Positions 17,391-26,275 of a stretch of 64,000 nucleotides of DNA are shown here, in pieces; the first letter of the stretch is position 1; each line of letters opens with the position of its first letter. The notes beneath the pieces were generated by a model, which was not told the DNA's origin, made no database searches, and was given only the letters and a program-made list of their open reading frames with translations. Source of the stretch: Clostridia bacterium (GTDB taxonomy: Bacteria; Bacillota; Clostridia; Christensenellales; CAG-138); assembly GCA_016292635.1 (NCBI GenBank), contig JAEDIC010000002.1, forward strand, positions 1 through 64,000. Reading direction: 5' to 3'. A program made the translations under genes and the position numbers.

Positions 17391-18533
17391 TTAGCGAGTG
17401 GGGATGGGGAAGTAATCCTGCTGGACATAGGGCCAGGAGGCGAACTCACCAGCTACGTTGTTTGCCCAACGATCGGGAGACTCAACGGTAGTGGCATCAA
17501 CAACGGGAGAGGTGATGGTGATATCGGCAGGGATTTCCTGACCGTAGATAGCAGCCAAAGCTACATTTACGCAGATAGTTGCGTGGAGCTGTGGGCTGTG
17601 CTCGCAGATCAGATCTACATAGCCGTCACGAACAGCCTGAATACCGGTGAAGTTGCAGTCGATGGACAGTACGGGAATGTGGCCTTCTTCACCAACGGGG
17701 ACCAGCTTGCCAATCTGACGCAGGCCTTCAATGATACCGGGCATCATGGAGTCGGAGTGGCTGTAAATTACGTTGATTTCGGGATTGGCCTGGAAAGCAT
17801 CAAGAATGCCGTTGAGGGCTACGTCGGGATCCCAGCCAGTATCAACGGTGTTAACAACATCAATGTAATCGATGGAATCTACTGCTTCATGGAAGCCGCC
17901 GCCACGCTGTACAGCTGCAGAGTGGTTTACGAGACCGGCAATTTCAAGAACCTTAGCGGGATTTTCAGCGGAGTAGTTGTCGATAATCCACTGACCGCAG
18001 GTCATGCCCATGCCAGGCTGGTCGATATGAACATAGCAGTCGCTATCGGCGCCTTCAACGTCCATATCAACAGTAATAATGGGGATGCCAGCTTTCTTGG
18101 CTGCCTCTACCGCAGGAGCGCCGGCATAGCTGTCGCTGCACTGATAAATGATAGCATCAACGCCGAGCTCAATCAGGTCGTTCATGTAGGAAACTTCCAG
18201 AGCGAGGTCGTAGTTGGATACGTAGCAGATTACTTCACCGCCAGCGGCTTCCCAGAGAGTCTTGGAAATGCCCTGACAGGTGGAGGTCCAGTCATTCATA
18301 ACGTCGCAGCTCAGATAACCAAGTACGAGAGGCTCGCCGTTCTCATCAACGGCTTTGCCAGCGAGGGGATGACCGGTAGCTTCTGCTGCTTCTTCAACAG
18401 CTTCGGTTGCCACTTCTGCTGCATCAGGCGCGGTAGCATCGGGCGCGGGTTCGGCAACAGGCTCTGCTGCGGTACAACCGAATGCGAATACCATCAATAC
18501 GAGTGCGAGAAGGATAGAGATTGTTTTCTTCAT
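17391..18533 (-). CDS. sugar-type ABC importer substrate-binding lipoprotein (RbsB family)
   Basis: 380 residues. The signal peptide ends VFAFGC, a lipobox, followed by an acidic Ala/Glu/Pro linker. The mature domain has the type-1 periplasmic-binding fold pattern: LGYLSCDVMNDWTSTCQGI at the first strand, ELGVDAIIYQCSD, AGIPIITVDMDV, then NVIYSHSDSMMPGIIEGL. This family binds pentoses, hexoses, inositol and similar polyols. It is followed by the tandem hairpins and preceded by permease and ATPase genes. Confidence 0.85.
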   Translation of the reverse strand: MKKTISILLALVLMVFAFGCTAAEPVAEPAPDATAPDAAEVATEAVEEAAEATGHPLAGKAVDENGEPLVLGYLSCDVMNDWTSTCQGISKTLWEAAGGEVICYVSNYDLALEVSYMNDLIELGVDAIIYQCSDSYAGAPAVEAAKKAGIPIITVDMDVEGADSDCYVHIDQPGMGMTCGQWIIDNYSAENPAKVLEIAGLVNHSAAVQRGGGFHEAVDSIDYIDVVNTVDTGWDPDVALNGILDAFQANPEINVIYSHSDSMMPGIIEGLRQIGKLVPVGEEGHIPVLSIDCNFTGIQAVRDGYVDLICEHSPQLHATICVNVALAAIYGQEIPADITITSPVVDATTVESPDRWANNVAGEFASWPYVQQDYFPIPTR

Positions 18534-18597
18534 TGTAGTGCTCCCTTTCTTTTTTATTGTTTATTTTATTAATACAAGATTGTATCAATAAACTGGG

Positions 18598-19578
18598 TTA
18601 ATTATTTACCTTCAGCTGCTCCATGTTCCTGCGACGGATAATGTCAAAGATTACAGCGAAGAATATTACCAATCCTTTTATAACGGTTTGCAGGTAGGGG
18701 GATACGGCCATAAGGTTTAGACCGTTGTTAATGACGCTTATGATTATGGCACCAATTATGGCACCTACAACGCCGCCTTCGCCGCCTGCCATACTTACGC
18801 CGCCGATAACCGCAGATGCAATAGCATCCAGCTCACTGCCGTCGCCAATGGAAGTTTGTGCGCACATGATACGGGAACTTATAATGAGGCCGGCGACGGT
18901 CGCACAGAAACTGGAGATCATGTAGGCAACAATGCGGTTAAGGTCTACGTTAATGCCGGCCATCCACGCAGCTTGAGGATTACCGCCCATGGCATACAGT
19001 TCGCGGCCAAAACGAGAGTACTTGAGCACAAGAAATGCGACGAAGCCCAGAATAATTAGCAGCCATACGCAAATTGGCAAACCAAGGAATTTGGACTGAC
19101 CAAAGAAGGCCCATTGCTCAGGCAGACCGAACAATGTCTTGCCCTGCATAATGTAATAAGCAATACCCTGAGTGGTTTTAAGCATTGCCATGGTACAGAT
19201 GAAAGGCTGCATCTTAAGCTTGGCAATGAGTATGCCGTTGATAAAACCGATAAACAGACCGGTGATTATCATGAATACTATGCATACATACCAAGGAAGA
19301 CCAAGCTTAACCATACCTACAGCGGCAACAACTACTGAAAGACACGCAACGCCGCCAACGGAAAGGTCTATACCTCTGTCAATGATGACCATCGTCATAC
19401 CTACGGCCATTATACCGACGCTGGAAACCTGGGTCAGTATGTTTACAATGTTTGAAAGACTGATATTCTTGCCCTTGGTAAGAACAGCAAAGGCTGCAAC
19501 CGCAATGACCAGAATAACAAGCGCGCCGTTGCGGGAAAAGTTAGTGAGAGCTTTTTTCAAAATGGAGTGCTGTTTCAT
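18598..19578 (-). CDS. sugar-type ABC importer permease (RbsC family)
   Basis: 326 residues, about nine hydrophobic segments. DRGIDLSVGG near residue 68 and AIIGGVSMAGGEGGVVGAIIGA near residue 245 are the conserved RbsC/XylH motifs. Its start overlaps the ATPase stop by four bases, so the pair is translationally coupled. It forms the channel for the ligand carried by the downstream binding protein. Confidence 0.88.
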   Translation of the reverse strand: MKQHSILKKALTNFSRNGALVILVIAVAAFAVLTKGKNISLSNIVNILTQVSSVGIMAVGMTMVIIDRGIDLSVGGVACLSVVVAAVGMVKLGLPWYVCIVFMIITGLFIGFINGILIAKLKMQPFICTMAMLKTTQGIAYYIMQGKTLFGLPEQWAFFGQSKFLGLPICVWLLIILGFVAFLVLKYSRFGRELYAMGGNPQAAWMAGINVDLNRIVAYMISSFCATVAGLIISSRIMCAQTSIGDGSELDAIASAVIGGVSMAGGEGGVVGAIIGAIIISVINNGLNLMAVSPYLQTVIKGLVIFFAVIFDIIRRRNMEQLKVNN

Positions 19579-21119
19579 TTTGCCGTTTCCTCTTTATTTT
19601 CGTAGTGTGACGCCATTTCAAAGGCAGTTTCCCAATGAGTCTTTGAGGGATCCAATTCTCCTACAAGGTGTCCTCTGTTCATTACCAACATGCGGTCCAC
19701 CTTGGGAAATACTTCTTCAAATTCGCTGGAAAGAACGATAACACTTAACCCGGAGGTGGCAAGATGACGAATGGTATCGTATATCTTGTCAATGGCGCCC
19801 ACGTCAACGCCTCGTGTGGGTTCATCTAAAATCAGGACGTTTGTGCCGTCGCGCATCCATCTGCCGATGATAACCTTCTGTTGATTACCGCCGCTGAGGG
19901 AGCTGATGAGCAGCTGAGGATTGCGCGGACGCAATTCGATCTGGTCCATGATTGGATCGATACGTTTATTTATCAAGTGCTTTCTAATGACGCCGCCGGA
20001 TGCCATGTCCTTTAATGAGGTAATGACTATGTTGTCGCCTACCGAGAGATTGGGAATTAAGCCGTCTTCTTTACGGTTGTTTGAAACGTAGCCTATGCCG
20101 TTGGCTATTGCGTCCTGTGGATCGGAGAAAGATACGGGCTTATCGTTAAGCTTTATCTGGCCCGTATAATGCTGATCCAATCCGAACAGTACTTTGCCGA
20201 TCTCAGTGGTACCGGAACCGGATAGACCGGTAATGCCAAGCACTTCGCCTTGTCCGAGTTTGAATGAAACATCATATAGGAGACGATTCTTGTTGAGTGA
20301 CTTCACCTCAAGCACGGGGGGCCTTTCGACAATGCCGGTTGAGAGGGAAATACTTCTGTCGGTGCTGGGCTTTTGCCCTATGATGCCTTCAATAAGATCA
20401 TCCTTGGAAAGGTTCGCGGCGTCAGTGGTGAATATTTTATGTCCGTCGCGTAAAACCGTGATACGATCGGAAAGCATCATTACTTCTTCAAGTTTATGGG
20501 AAATGTAGACAACCGCCACACCCTGCTCTCTGATTACGCGAACCTTGTCGTAAAGTACGCTCTGCTCAGAGAAAGAAAGGGCTGAGGTGGGCTCATCAAG
20601 AATTAGAACAGAGGGATTGTAAGAAAGCGCTTTTGCAAATTCCACGAGCTGCTGTTGGGCAAGCGGCAGTTTTCCCATGGGAAGCTTGGGATCAATATGC
20701 AAATCCAGCCTCTTAAGGTATTCGTCGGTCTGCTCATAATTGCTCTTCCAATCAATAAGTCCGGAAGATTTCCTGATGAAGCGTTGCATCATCAGGTTTT
20801 CTGTAACGGAAATATTGGGGAAACCAGCCAGTTCCTGCCACACCATCGCGATGCCGTTACTTTGGGCGCTTCGGGGAGATGAAAACTGCACTTCTTTGCC
20901 CTTGAGGATGATTTTTCCTTCATCAGGGGTAAGTGCACCCATCAAAATCTTGACAAGAGTAGACTTGCCGGCACCGTTATGACCTACAATTGAGTGAATC
21001 TCATTACTTAAATCGAAATTCACACTATTGAGGGCATAGACACCTCCAAATTTTTTGCTGATATTTTGCAGCTGTACAATAGTTTCTTTACTCAAAATTT
21101 TATCACCTGCATCCATCAT
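19575..21119 (-). CDS. sugar-type ABC importer double ATPase (RbsA/MglA family)
   Basis: 514 residues with two ATPase domains. The first has Walker A GHNGAGKST and DEPTSAL; the second has a degenerate GLSGSGTTE and a good signature LSGGNQQKVIIGRW with DEPTRGVDVGA, as usual for this family. The ATG at 21119 has GGGGAG rather far upstream; a TTG at 21092 behind AGGTGAT is an alternative start. First gene of the leftward five-gene operon (ATPase, permease, binding protein, SDR, cyclase-family hydrolase). Confidence 0.88.
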   Translation of the reverse strand: MMDAGDKILSKETIVQLQNISKKFGGVYALNSVNFDLSNEIHSIVGHNGAGKSTLVKILMGALTPDEGKIILKGKEVQFSSPRSAQSNGIAMVWQELAGFPNISVTENLMMQRFIRKSSGLIDWKSNYEQTDEYLKRLDLHIDPKLPMGKLPLAQQQLVEFAKALSYNPSVLILDEPTSALSFSEQSVLYDKVRVIREQGVAVVYISHKLEEVMMLSDRITVLRDGHKIFTTDAANLSKDDLIEGIIGQKPSTDRSISLSTGIVERPPVLEVKSLNKNRLLYDVSFKLGQGEVLGITGLSGSGTTEIGKVLFGLDQHYTGQIKLNDKPVSFSDPQDAIANGIGYVSNNRKEDGLIPNLSVGDNIVITSLKDMASGGVIRKHLINKRIDPIMDQIELRPRNPQLLISSLSGGNQQKVIIGRWMRDGTNVLILDEPTRGVDVGAIDKIYDTIRHLATSGLSVIVLSSEFEEVFPKVDRMLVMNRGHLVGELDPSKTHWETAFEMASHYENKEETAK

Positions 21120-21275
21120 AAAATTTAAATTGCTCCCCTTTTGGCTCTGACCGTATAAGGTGCGTTTTTAAACAGAGTTACAATTTAGTGATGCTCTTAA
21201 AAGAATTGCATTGTTAAGATAACGCCAACGAATGATACAAGCCGTTACTCAAATCAACAATCATCAGACAATATT

Positions 21276-21304
21276 ATATTAGTAACAGATGACGAGATTG
21301 TCAA
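21276..21304 (-). promoter_or_regulatory. promoter of the leftward Rbs-type operon
   Basis: On the minus strand TTGACA (21304-21299), a 17-base spacer and TAATAT (21281-21276); an overlapping TATAAT lies three bases on. It lies about 155 bases before the ATPase start. Confidence 0.6.
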
Positions 21305-21392
21305 GAAAATATTATTGAGTATTTCTTTTAAATATTTATTTGGAAAAGCTTTCCTTTCATTAATAATGACATTATTAAAATTAAAAAAAATC

Positions 21393-21406
21393 TTTTGTAT
21401 ACAATT
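21393..21406. promoter_or_regulatory. palindromic operator TTGTATACAA between the divergent operons
   Basis: TTTTGTATACAATT with perfect core TTGTATACAA (21395-21404) sits midway in the 437-base divergent region, about 45 bases upstream of the rightward -35 box. An extended copy overlaps the promoter at 31607-31620. The FCD-type GntR protein encoded at 30661 is the obvious candidate to bind both. The rest of the region is AT-rich with no gene. Confidence 0.6.
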
Positions 21407-21448
21407 AAATTTGCTTAATTATAAGCCATTTAACAGTGATAAATGCTA

Positions 21449-21477
21449 TTGACATCCATATGGTCAGACTATAAAAT
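21449..21477 (+). promoter_or_regulatory. promoter of the crotonase-thiolase operon
   Basis: TTGACA (21449-21454), 17-base spacer, TAAAAT (21472-21477), about 80 bases before the crotonase start. Confidence 0.65.
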
Positions 21478-21556
21478 ATTATTGTAAGACAACGAATGAT
21501 TATCTCAATTCAATTTATGCGGACAACAGAAATTTTTCTGGAGGTCACAAGAAAAT

Positions 21557-22336
21557 ATGGAATTGCAAAACGTATTGTATGAAAAGAGAGGGCAGATAGC
21601 GTATGTTACTATAAATAGACCTAAAACGCTGAATGCTCTTAATTGCGATGTGCTTAATGAACTTATTCATTTAATTAAGGACATAAATGCTGATTCCGAT
21701 GTCCGCGTTGTTATACTTACAGGCGCAGATCGCTCTTTTGTAGCTGGCGCGGATATTTCTCAAATGCAGAAGCTTACAACCGAAGAGGGAAGAGAAATGA
21801 CAAGGCTGGGTCAGGAGTGTATGTCTCTGATAGAAAAGACTACCAAGCCTGTTATTGCCGCGGTAAATGGTTTTGCACTGGGTGGAGGATGCGAACTGGC
21901 GATGAGTTGTGACTTTATTATCGCATCTGAAAAGGCTAAGTTTAGCCAGCCTGAGGTAAACCTTGGAATAATTCCCGGATTTGGCGGTACTCAGAGACTG
22001 CCTAGACTCATAGGCAAGAATATGGCAAAGTACCTTATAATGACTGGCGAGATGCTGAATGCACAGCAGGCTTATGAAATCGGCATAGTCCAGAAGGTCG
22101 TGCCTGCAGATAAATTGCTTGATACCGCAACTGAAATTGCACACACGATTATTGAGAAAGCGCCCATAGCTATTCGTATGGCAAAGCTGGCTGTAAATAA
22201 TGGTATTAATATGGATCTAACTTCTGCCATAGAATACGAAGCTGAAGCTTATACCGTGTCTTTTACAAGTGAAGACAGAGTTGAGGGCATGACTGCTTTC
22301 GTAGAGAAGAGGCCCGCTGATTTTAAGGGCAAATAA
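21557..22336 (+). CDS. crt: enoyl-CoA hydratase / crotonase
   Basis: 259 residues, the normal size. AGADISQM forms the CoA-side oxyanion segment, NGFALGGGCELAMSCD carries the first catalytic Glu, and QPEVNLGIIPGFGGTQRL the second. It interconverts 3-hydroxyacyl-CoA and trans-2-enoyl-CoA, most likely hydroxybutyryl-CoA and crotonyl-CoA given its neighbours. GGAGG precedes the ATG. First gene of the rightward operon. Confidence 0.88.
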   Translation: MELQNVLYEKRGQIAYVTINRPKTLNALNCDVLNELIHLIKDINADSDVRVVILTGADRSFVAGADISQMQKLTTEEGREMTRLGQECMSLIEKTTKPVIAAVNGFALGGGCELAMSCDFIIASEKAKFSQPEVNLGIIPGFGGTQRLPRLIGKNMAKYLIMTGEMLNAQQAYEIGIVQKVVPADKLLDTATEIAHTIIEKAPIAIRMAKLAVNNGINMDLTSAIEYEAEAYTVSFTSEDRVEGMTAFVEKRPADFKGK

Positions 22337-22444
22337 ACGTTTCTTAGATTTGGTCGACAAATTTTTCTCCGGCGCGGATCCGGTAAAAAAGAGTCGTCTT
22401 TTATGTTTATACTCATTGTCAAAAAAAAATGGAGGAACTTTTCG

Positions 22445-23632
22445 ATGAATAATCAGATCCGGGAAGTCGTAGTGCTGAGCGGTTCTCGCACAGCTACAGG
22501 AAAATTCGGAAAATCTTTATCCGGCATAGATGCCCCCAAGCTGGGAGCAATAGCTCTCAGAGAGGCTATTAACAGATCAAAACTGGCTGACGAAAATATA
22601 GACGAAGTAATTATTGGAACCCACTTCCAGGCCGGAATAAAGGCCAACTCTGCCCGTCAGTGTGCAATTTACGCAGGAATGCCTCAGGAGACCCCCGCAT
22701 TCACACCTAATAAAAACTGCGCTACTGCTCTTAAGGCTATATGCTTGGCGGCTCAGTCCATAATGGTTGGGGATAACGATGTTGTAGCTGCTGGCGGATG
22801 TGAATGTATGAGCCGAATACCTTACGTGCTGAGCGACGCTCGTTTTGGATACCGCATGGGACCAGGTGAATTGAGAGACAGTATGCTTTATGACGGTCTG
22901 GTAGACCCGTTCTGCAATTATCATATGGGCATCACTGCCGAAAATGTCGCGGAGAAATACGGCATTACCAGAGAAATGCAGGACAGATGGGCGGTGAGAA
23001 GCCATAACCTCGCCCAGCAGGCATGGGAAAGCGGCAAGTTCACTGAAGATATTGTTCCCGTTTCTATCAAGGTTAAAAAGGAAGAAGTAATCTTTGACAA
23101 AGACGAAACTTATATAGAAAACGCCGCTTATGAGAACTTTGCAAAGATGAAGCCTGTATTCAAAGAGGGCGGTACCGTAACCGTGGCCAATGCTTCGCCT
23201 ATCAATGATGCTGCTGCAGTTTTGGTTCTGGCAAGTGCAGATGTTGCCAAGGAAAGGGGAATTGAGCCTCTTGCAAAATATATAACCAGCGTATCTGCTG
23301 CAACCGATCCTGCTTACATGGGATATACACCGGTATATGCAATACAGAAACTGCTTAAGAAGACCGGCCTTAAAAAGGACGACATAGGACTCTGGGAAAT
23401 TAACGAAGCATTTGCGTCCCAGGCTGTTGCCTGTGTAAGGGATCTTGAGATTAATCCCGATCTGGTAAACGTAAATGGCGGTGCAATAGCACTGGGCCAT
23501 CCTGTAGGTGCGACAGGTGCAAGGTTGTCTTTGACCCTTATACAGGAAATGCGCCGCAGGGGTGTACATTACGGCGTGGTGTCTCTGTGCATAGGCGGTG
23601 GTCAGGCTATGGCTACGTTGTTTGAAGTTTAA
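22445..23632 (+). CDS. thlA: acetyl-CoA C-acetyltransferase (thiolase)
   Basis: 395 residues from ATG 22445, which has GGAGGAA in front; a start 42 bases earlier would add an unlikely lysine-rich leader. The nucleophile Cys is in PNKNCATALKA near residue 88; the GHPVGATGA histidine box and the C-terminal CIGGGQ cysteine complete the active site. It condenses two acetyl-CoA to acetoacetyl-CoA or cleaves 3-oxoacyl-CoA. The first motif reads NCAT where most thiolases have VCGSG, so chain-length preference may differ. Confidence 0.85.
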   Translation: MNNQIREVVVLSGSRTATGKFGKSLSGIDAPKLGAIALREAINRSKLADENIDEVIIGTHFQAGIKANSARQCAIYAGMPQETPAFTPNKNCATALKAICLAAQSIMVGDNDVVAAGGCECMSRIPYVLSDARFGYRMGPGELRDSMLYDGLVDPFCNYHMGITAENVAEKYGITREMQDRWAVRSHNLAQQAWESGKFTEDIVPVSIKVKKEEVIFDKDETYIENAAYENFAKMKPVFKEGGTVTVANASPINDAAAVLVLASADVAKERGIEPLAKYITSVSAATDPAYMGYTPVYAIQKLLKKTGLKKDDIGLWEINEAFASQAVACVRDLEINPDLVNVNGGAIALGHPVGATGARLSLTLIQEMRRRGVHYGVVSLCIGGGQAMATLFEV

Positions 23633-23662
23633 GGCGAAACGCGCGAAAGGATAAGTGTAATT

Positions 23663-24514
23663 ATGATAAAATGCATTTTTATTGCTGGCGCCGGTCAGAT
23701 GGGCTCGGGTATTGCTCAGGTAGCGTCAGTTTCGGGCTATGATGTAGTGTTGTATGATATTAAGCAAATGTTTGCTGACGCCGGTAAAGCCAAAATAGCG
23801 ACTTCTTTGGAAAAACAGGTATCCAAGGGGCGAATGACTGCTGAAGCAGCAGAAGCTGCATTGAAACGCATAACCCCTAGTGCAGACATCAAGCAAGCTT
23901 CCGGGTGCGATCTGGCCATTGAAGCTGCAACAGAAAACCCGGAAATAAAGAAAAAGTTGTTCCAAGATTTGGACGATTGTCTGCCTGAGCATGCACTGAT
24001 GGCCACAAATACTTCCTCGATTTCTATTACCGAGCTGGGAGCTGTAACAAAGCGCGCTAATAAGGTTGTTGGTATGCATTTCTTTAATCCGGCTCCCGTT
24101 ATGAAGCTGGTAGAGGTCATAAAAGGAATAAAGACTTCAGATGAAACAGTAACTGCTGTATACGAGCTTGCAAAAAGCTTTGGCAAGGAGCCTGTTGTTT
24201 GCAAGGACAGCCCTGGTTTCATCGTAAATCGTCTGTTCGATCCCATGCTGAACGAGGCTGCGTTCTTAGTATATGAAGGAATTGCCACTCCCGAGGATAT
24301 TGATAAGGCTATGATAAATGGCTTGAATCATCCCATGGGGCCAATTGCTCTTATGGATATGATCGGCATCGATGTAATCCTCAATGTTATGGAAGTGCTG
24401 TATTCCGAATTTGGCGATTCCAAGTATAGGCCCTGCCCTCTGCTCAGAAAGATGGTTGCGGCAGGTGAACTTGGCAAGAAGAGCGGCAAGGGATTTTACG
24501 ATTACACAAAATAA
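23663..24514 (+). CDS. hbd: 3-hydroxybutyryl-CoA dehydrogenase
   Basis: 283 residues, the length of clostridial Hbd. The Rossmann motif is GAGQMGSGIAQV; ATNTSSISITEL and GMHFFNPAPVMKLVEVI carry the catalytic Ser and His; the C-terminal domain has the dimer-forming region with LMDMIGID. It reduces acetoacetyl-CoA with NAD(P)H, or the reverse. It lies between thiolase and dehydratase genes in one operon. Confidence 0.9.
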   Translation: MIKCIFIAGAGQMGSGIAQVASVSGYDVVLYDIKQMFADAGKAKIATSLEKQVSKGRMTAEAAEAALKRITPSADIKQASGCDLAIEAATENPEIKKKLFQDLDDCLPEHALMATNTSSISITELGAVTKRANKVVGMHFFNPAPVMKLVEVIKGIKTSDETVTAVYELAKSFGKEPVVCKDSPGFIVNRLFDPMLNEAAFLVYEGIATPEDIDKAMINGLNHPMGPIALMDMIGIDVILNVMEVLYSEFGDSKYRPCPLLRKMVAAGELGKKSGKGFYDYTK

Positions 24515-24552
24515 CTACACAAACAATAAATTTTATTAAAGGGAGAGCATCT

Positions 24553-26259
24553 ATGATAGATCATGAGATCGGAATGTTCTTAGAGCCTGAGTATATTACC
24601 AGCAGGCTTACCTACAAAGGATGCGGCGTTTCTGACGATGACCTTTCAAGGCCGATTATAGGAATCGCTAATTCTTTTAACGAAATGGTTCCCGGGCACA
24701 CCAATCTGAGGCAGATTGCTCAATATGTAAAGTATGGCGTGTATCGTGCGGGTGGCACTCCGTTGGAATTCGGTACTGTTGCTGTTTGCGATGGTATCGC
24801 TACCGGCCATTATGGCAATAACTATGCGCTGCCTTCAAGAGAAAACATTGCCGACAGTGTTGAGATAGAAGCTAACGCCCACAGATTGGATGGACTTGTA
24901 CTGCTGGCGTCATGCGATAAGATCGTTCCTGCGATGATGATGGCAGCGGCAAGACTTGACATTCCCTGTATCTTTATCAACGGTGGATGTATGCTTAGCG
25001 GCCCTGCTTATAATGGCCTGCCCAAGACTGACGCTACATTCCCCGCAGAGGCGCTGGGGATGTATCAGGCTGGCAAAATGACAATGGAAGAAGTAGACAA
25101 TCTTACTTCTATATGTGTTCCCACCTGCGGATCCGGTCAGTTTTATGGTACGGCAAACACTATGAGCTGCATGACTGAGGCACTTGGGATGTGCTTACCG
25201 GGTACCTCCGCTATTCCCGCCGTATATGCAGAACGACTGAGAGCGGCTGTGCGTACCGGTGAAAAGATAATGGAATTGGTAAACAAAAAAATTACCGCCC
25301 GTCAGATCCTTACAATGGAGGCCATTGAAAATGCAATCATGTTTATGCTGGCAACCGGTGGCTCTACCAACTGCGTAATACACACATGCGCTTTGGGCCA
25401 TGAACTGGGCATTCCATCAGAAAAGATTATCGAAGCATTCGAAAAGTACGGTAAAAAGGTCCCTCTCCTTGCAACCATATATCCCGCATCCCGCAAGTAC
25501 GATATGGAAGACTTCTATCGCGCAGGTGGTGTGCAGGCGGTAATGAAGGAGCTGCGTCAGATGCTCCATTTGGATGTTATGACGTCCACCGGACATACGG
25601 TTAGGGAGAATCTGGATTCGTTCAAGAACCCGTATCCAGATAATCCGGATATGATCCGCTCTTTGGATAACCCTCACAGTACCCTTCCTGGCCTGGCTAT
25701 CATGCGCGGTAATTTGGCACCCGATACCGGAGTTGCAAAGCCTGCGGGTATTGCTCCGGAAGTCCGCTGCTTTACCGGTACTGCGGTTTGCTTTGACGGC
25801 GAGCCCGCTTGCCTTGAGGCCATCAGCGCCCGCAAGATAAAACCCGGCGATGTTATTGTCGTGCGATACGAAGGCCCTAAGGGTGGACCTGGTATGAAGG
25901 AGATGTTTAGAGCGATGAAGCTGCTGCACGGACAGGGATTGGATAAGTCCACTGCCCTTGTTACGGATGGAAGATTCTCTGGAACAAATAACGGCTGCTT
26001 CGTAGGGCATATTTCTCCAGAAGCTGCGGAAGGTGGCCCCATTGCTTTGGTAAAAGACGGCGACAAAATCACCCTGGACGTTACCAACAATAAGCTGGAG
26101 TTGCACGTAAGCGAAGAAGAATTGGCGAAGAGACGCGCAGAATGGCGCTACGTTCCTAAGCCGATGAAAGGTTATATGAAACGTTACTCAATGTTGGCAA
26201 GCTCAGCTGCTAAGGGCGCTGTTCTGACACAGAGCGACGAAGATAATATTAAGAAATAA
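24553..26259 (+). CDS. IlvD/Edd-family dehydratase (dihydroxy-acid dehydratase-like)
   Basis: 568 residues. SCDKIVPAMMMAAARLDIPC and the PTCGSGQFYGTANTMSCMTEALG segment supply cluster cysteines, and DGRFSGTNNGCFVGHISPEA is the conserved C-terminal motif. The family dehydrates 2,3-dihydroxy acids or sugar acids to 2-oxo acids through an Fe-S cluster. The second cysteine motif differs from the CPGCGSCxGMFTANSM form of branched-chain enzymes, and no other ilv genes are here, so a sugar-acid or other polyhydroxy-acid substrate fits better. It sits directly before a 2-oxo-acid oxidoreductase gene. Confidence 0.8.
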   Translation: MIDHEIGMFLEPEYITSRLTYKGCGVSDDDLSRPIIGIANSFNEMVPGHTNLRQIAQYVKYGVYRAGGTPLEFGTVAVCDGIATGHYGNNYALPSRENIADSVEIEANAHRLDGLVLLASCDKIVPAMMMAAARLDIPCIFINGGCMLSGPAYNGLPKTDATFPAEALGMYQAGKMTMEEVDNLTSICVPTCGSGQFYGTANTMSCMTEALGMCLPGTSAIPAVYAERLRAAVRTGEKIMELVNKKITARQILTMEAIENAIMFMLATGGSTNCVIHTCALGHELGIPSEKIIEAFEKYGKKVPLLATIYPASRKYDMEDFYRAGGVQAVMKELRQMLHLDVMTSTGHTVRENLDSFKNPYPDNPDMIRSLDNPHSTLPGLAIMRGNLAPDTGVAKPAGIAPEVRCFTGTAVCFDGEPACLEAISARKIKPGDVIVVRYEGPKGGPGMKEMFRAMKLLHGQGLDKSTALVTDGRFSGTNNGCFVGHISPEAAEGGPIALVKDGDKITLDVTNNKLELHVSEEELAKRRAEWRYVPKPMKGYMKRYSMLASSAAKGAVLTQSDEDNIKK

Positions 26260-26275
26260 TTTGGGAGAATAATTT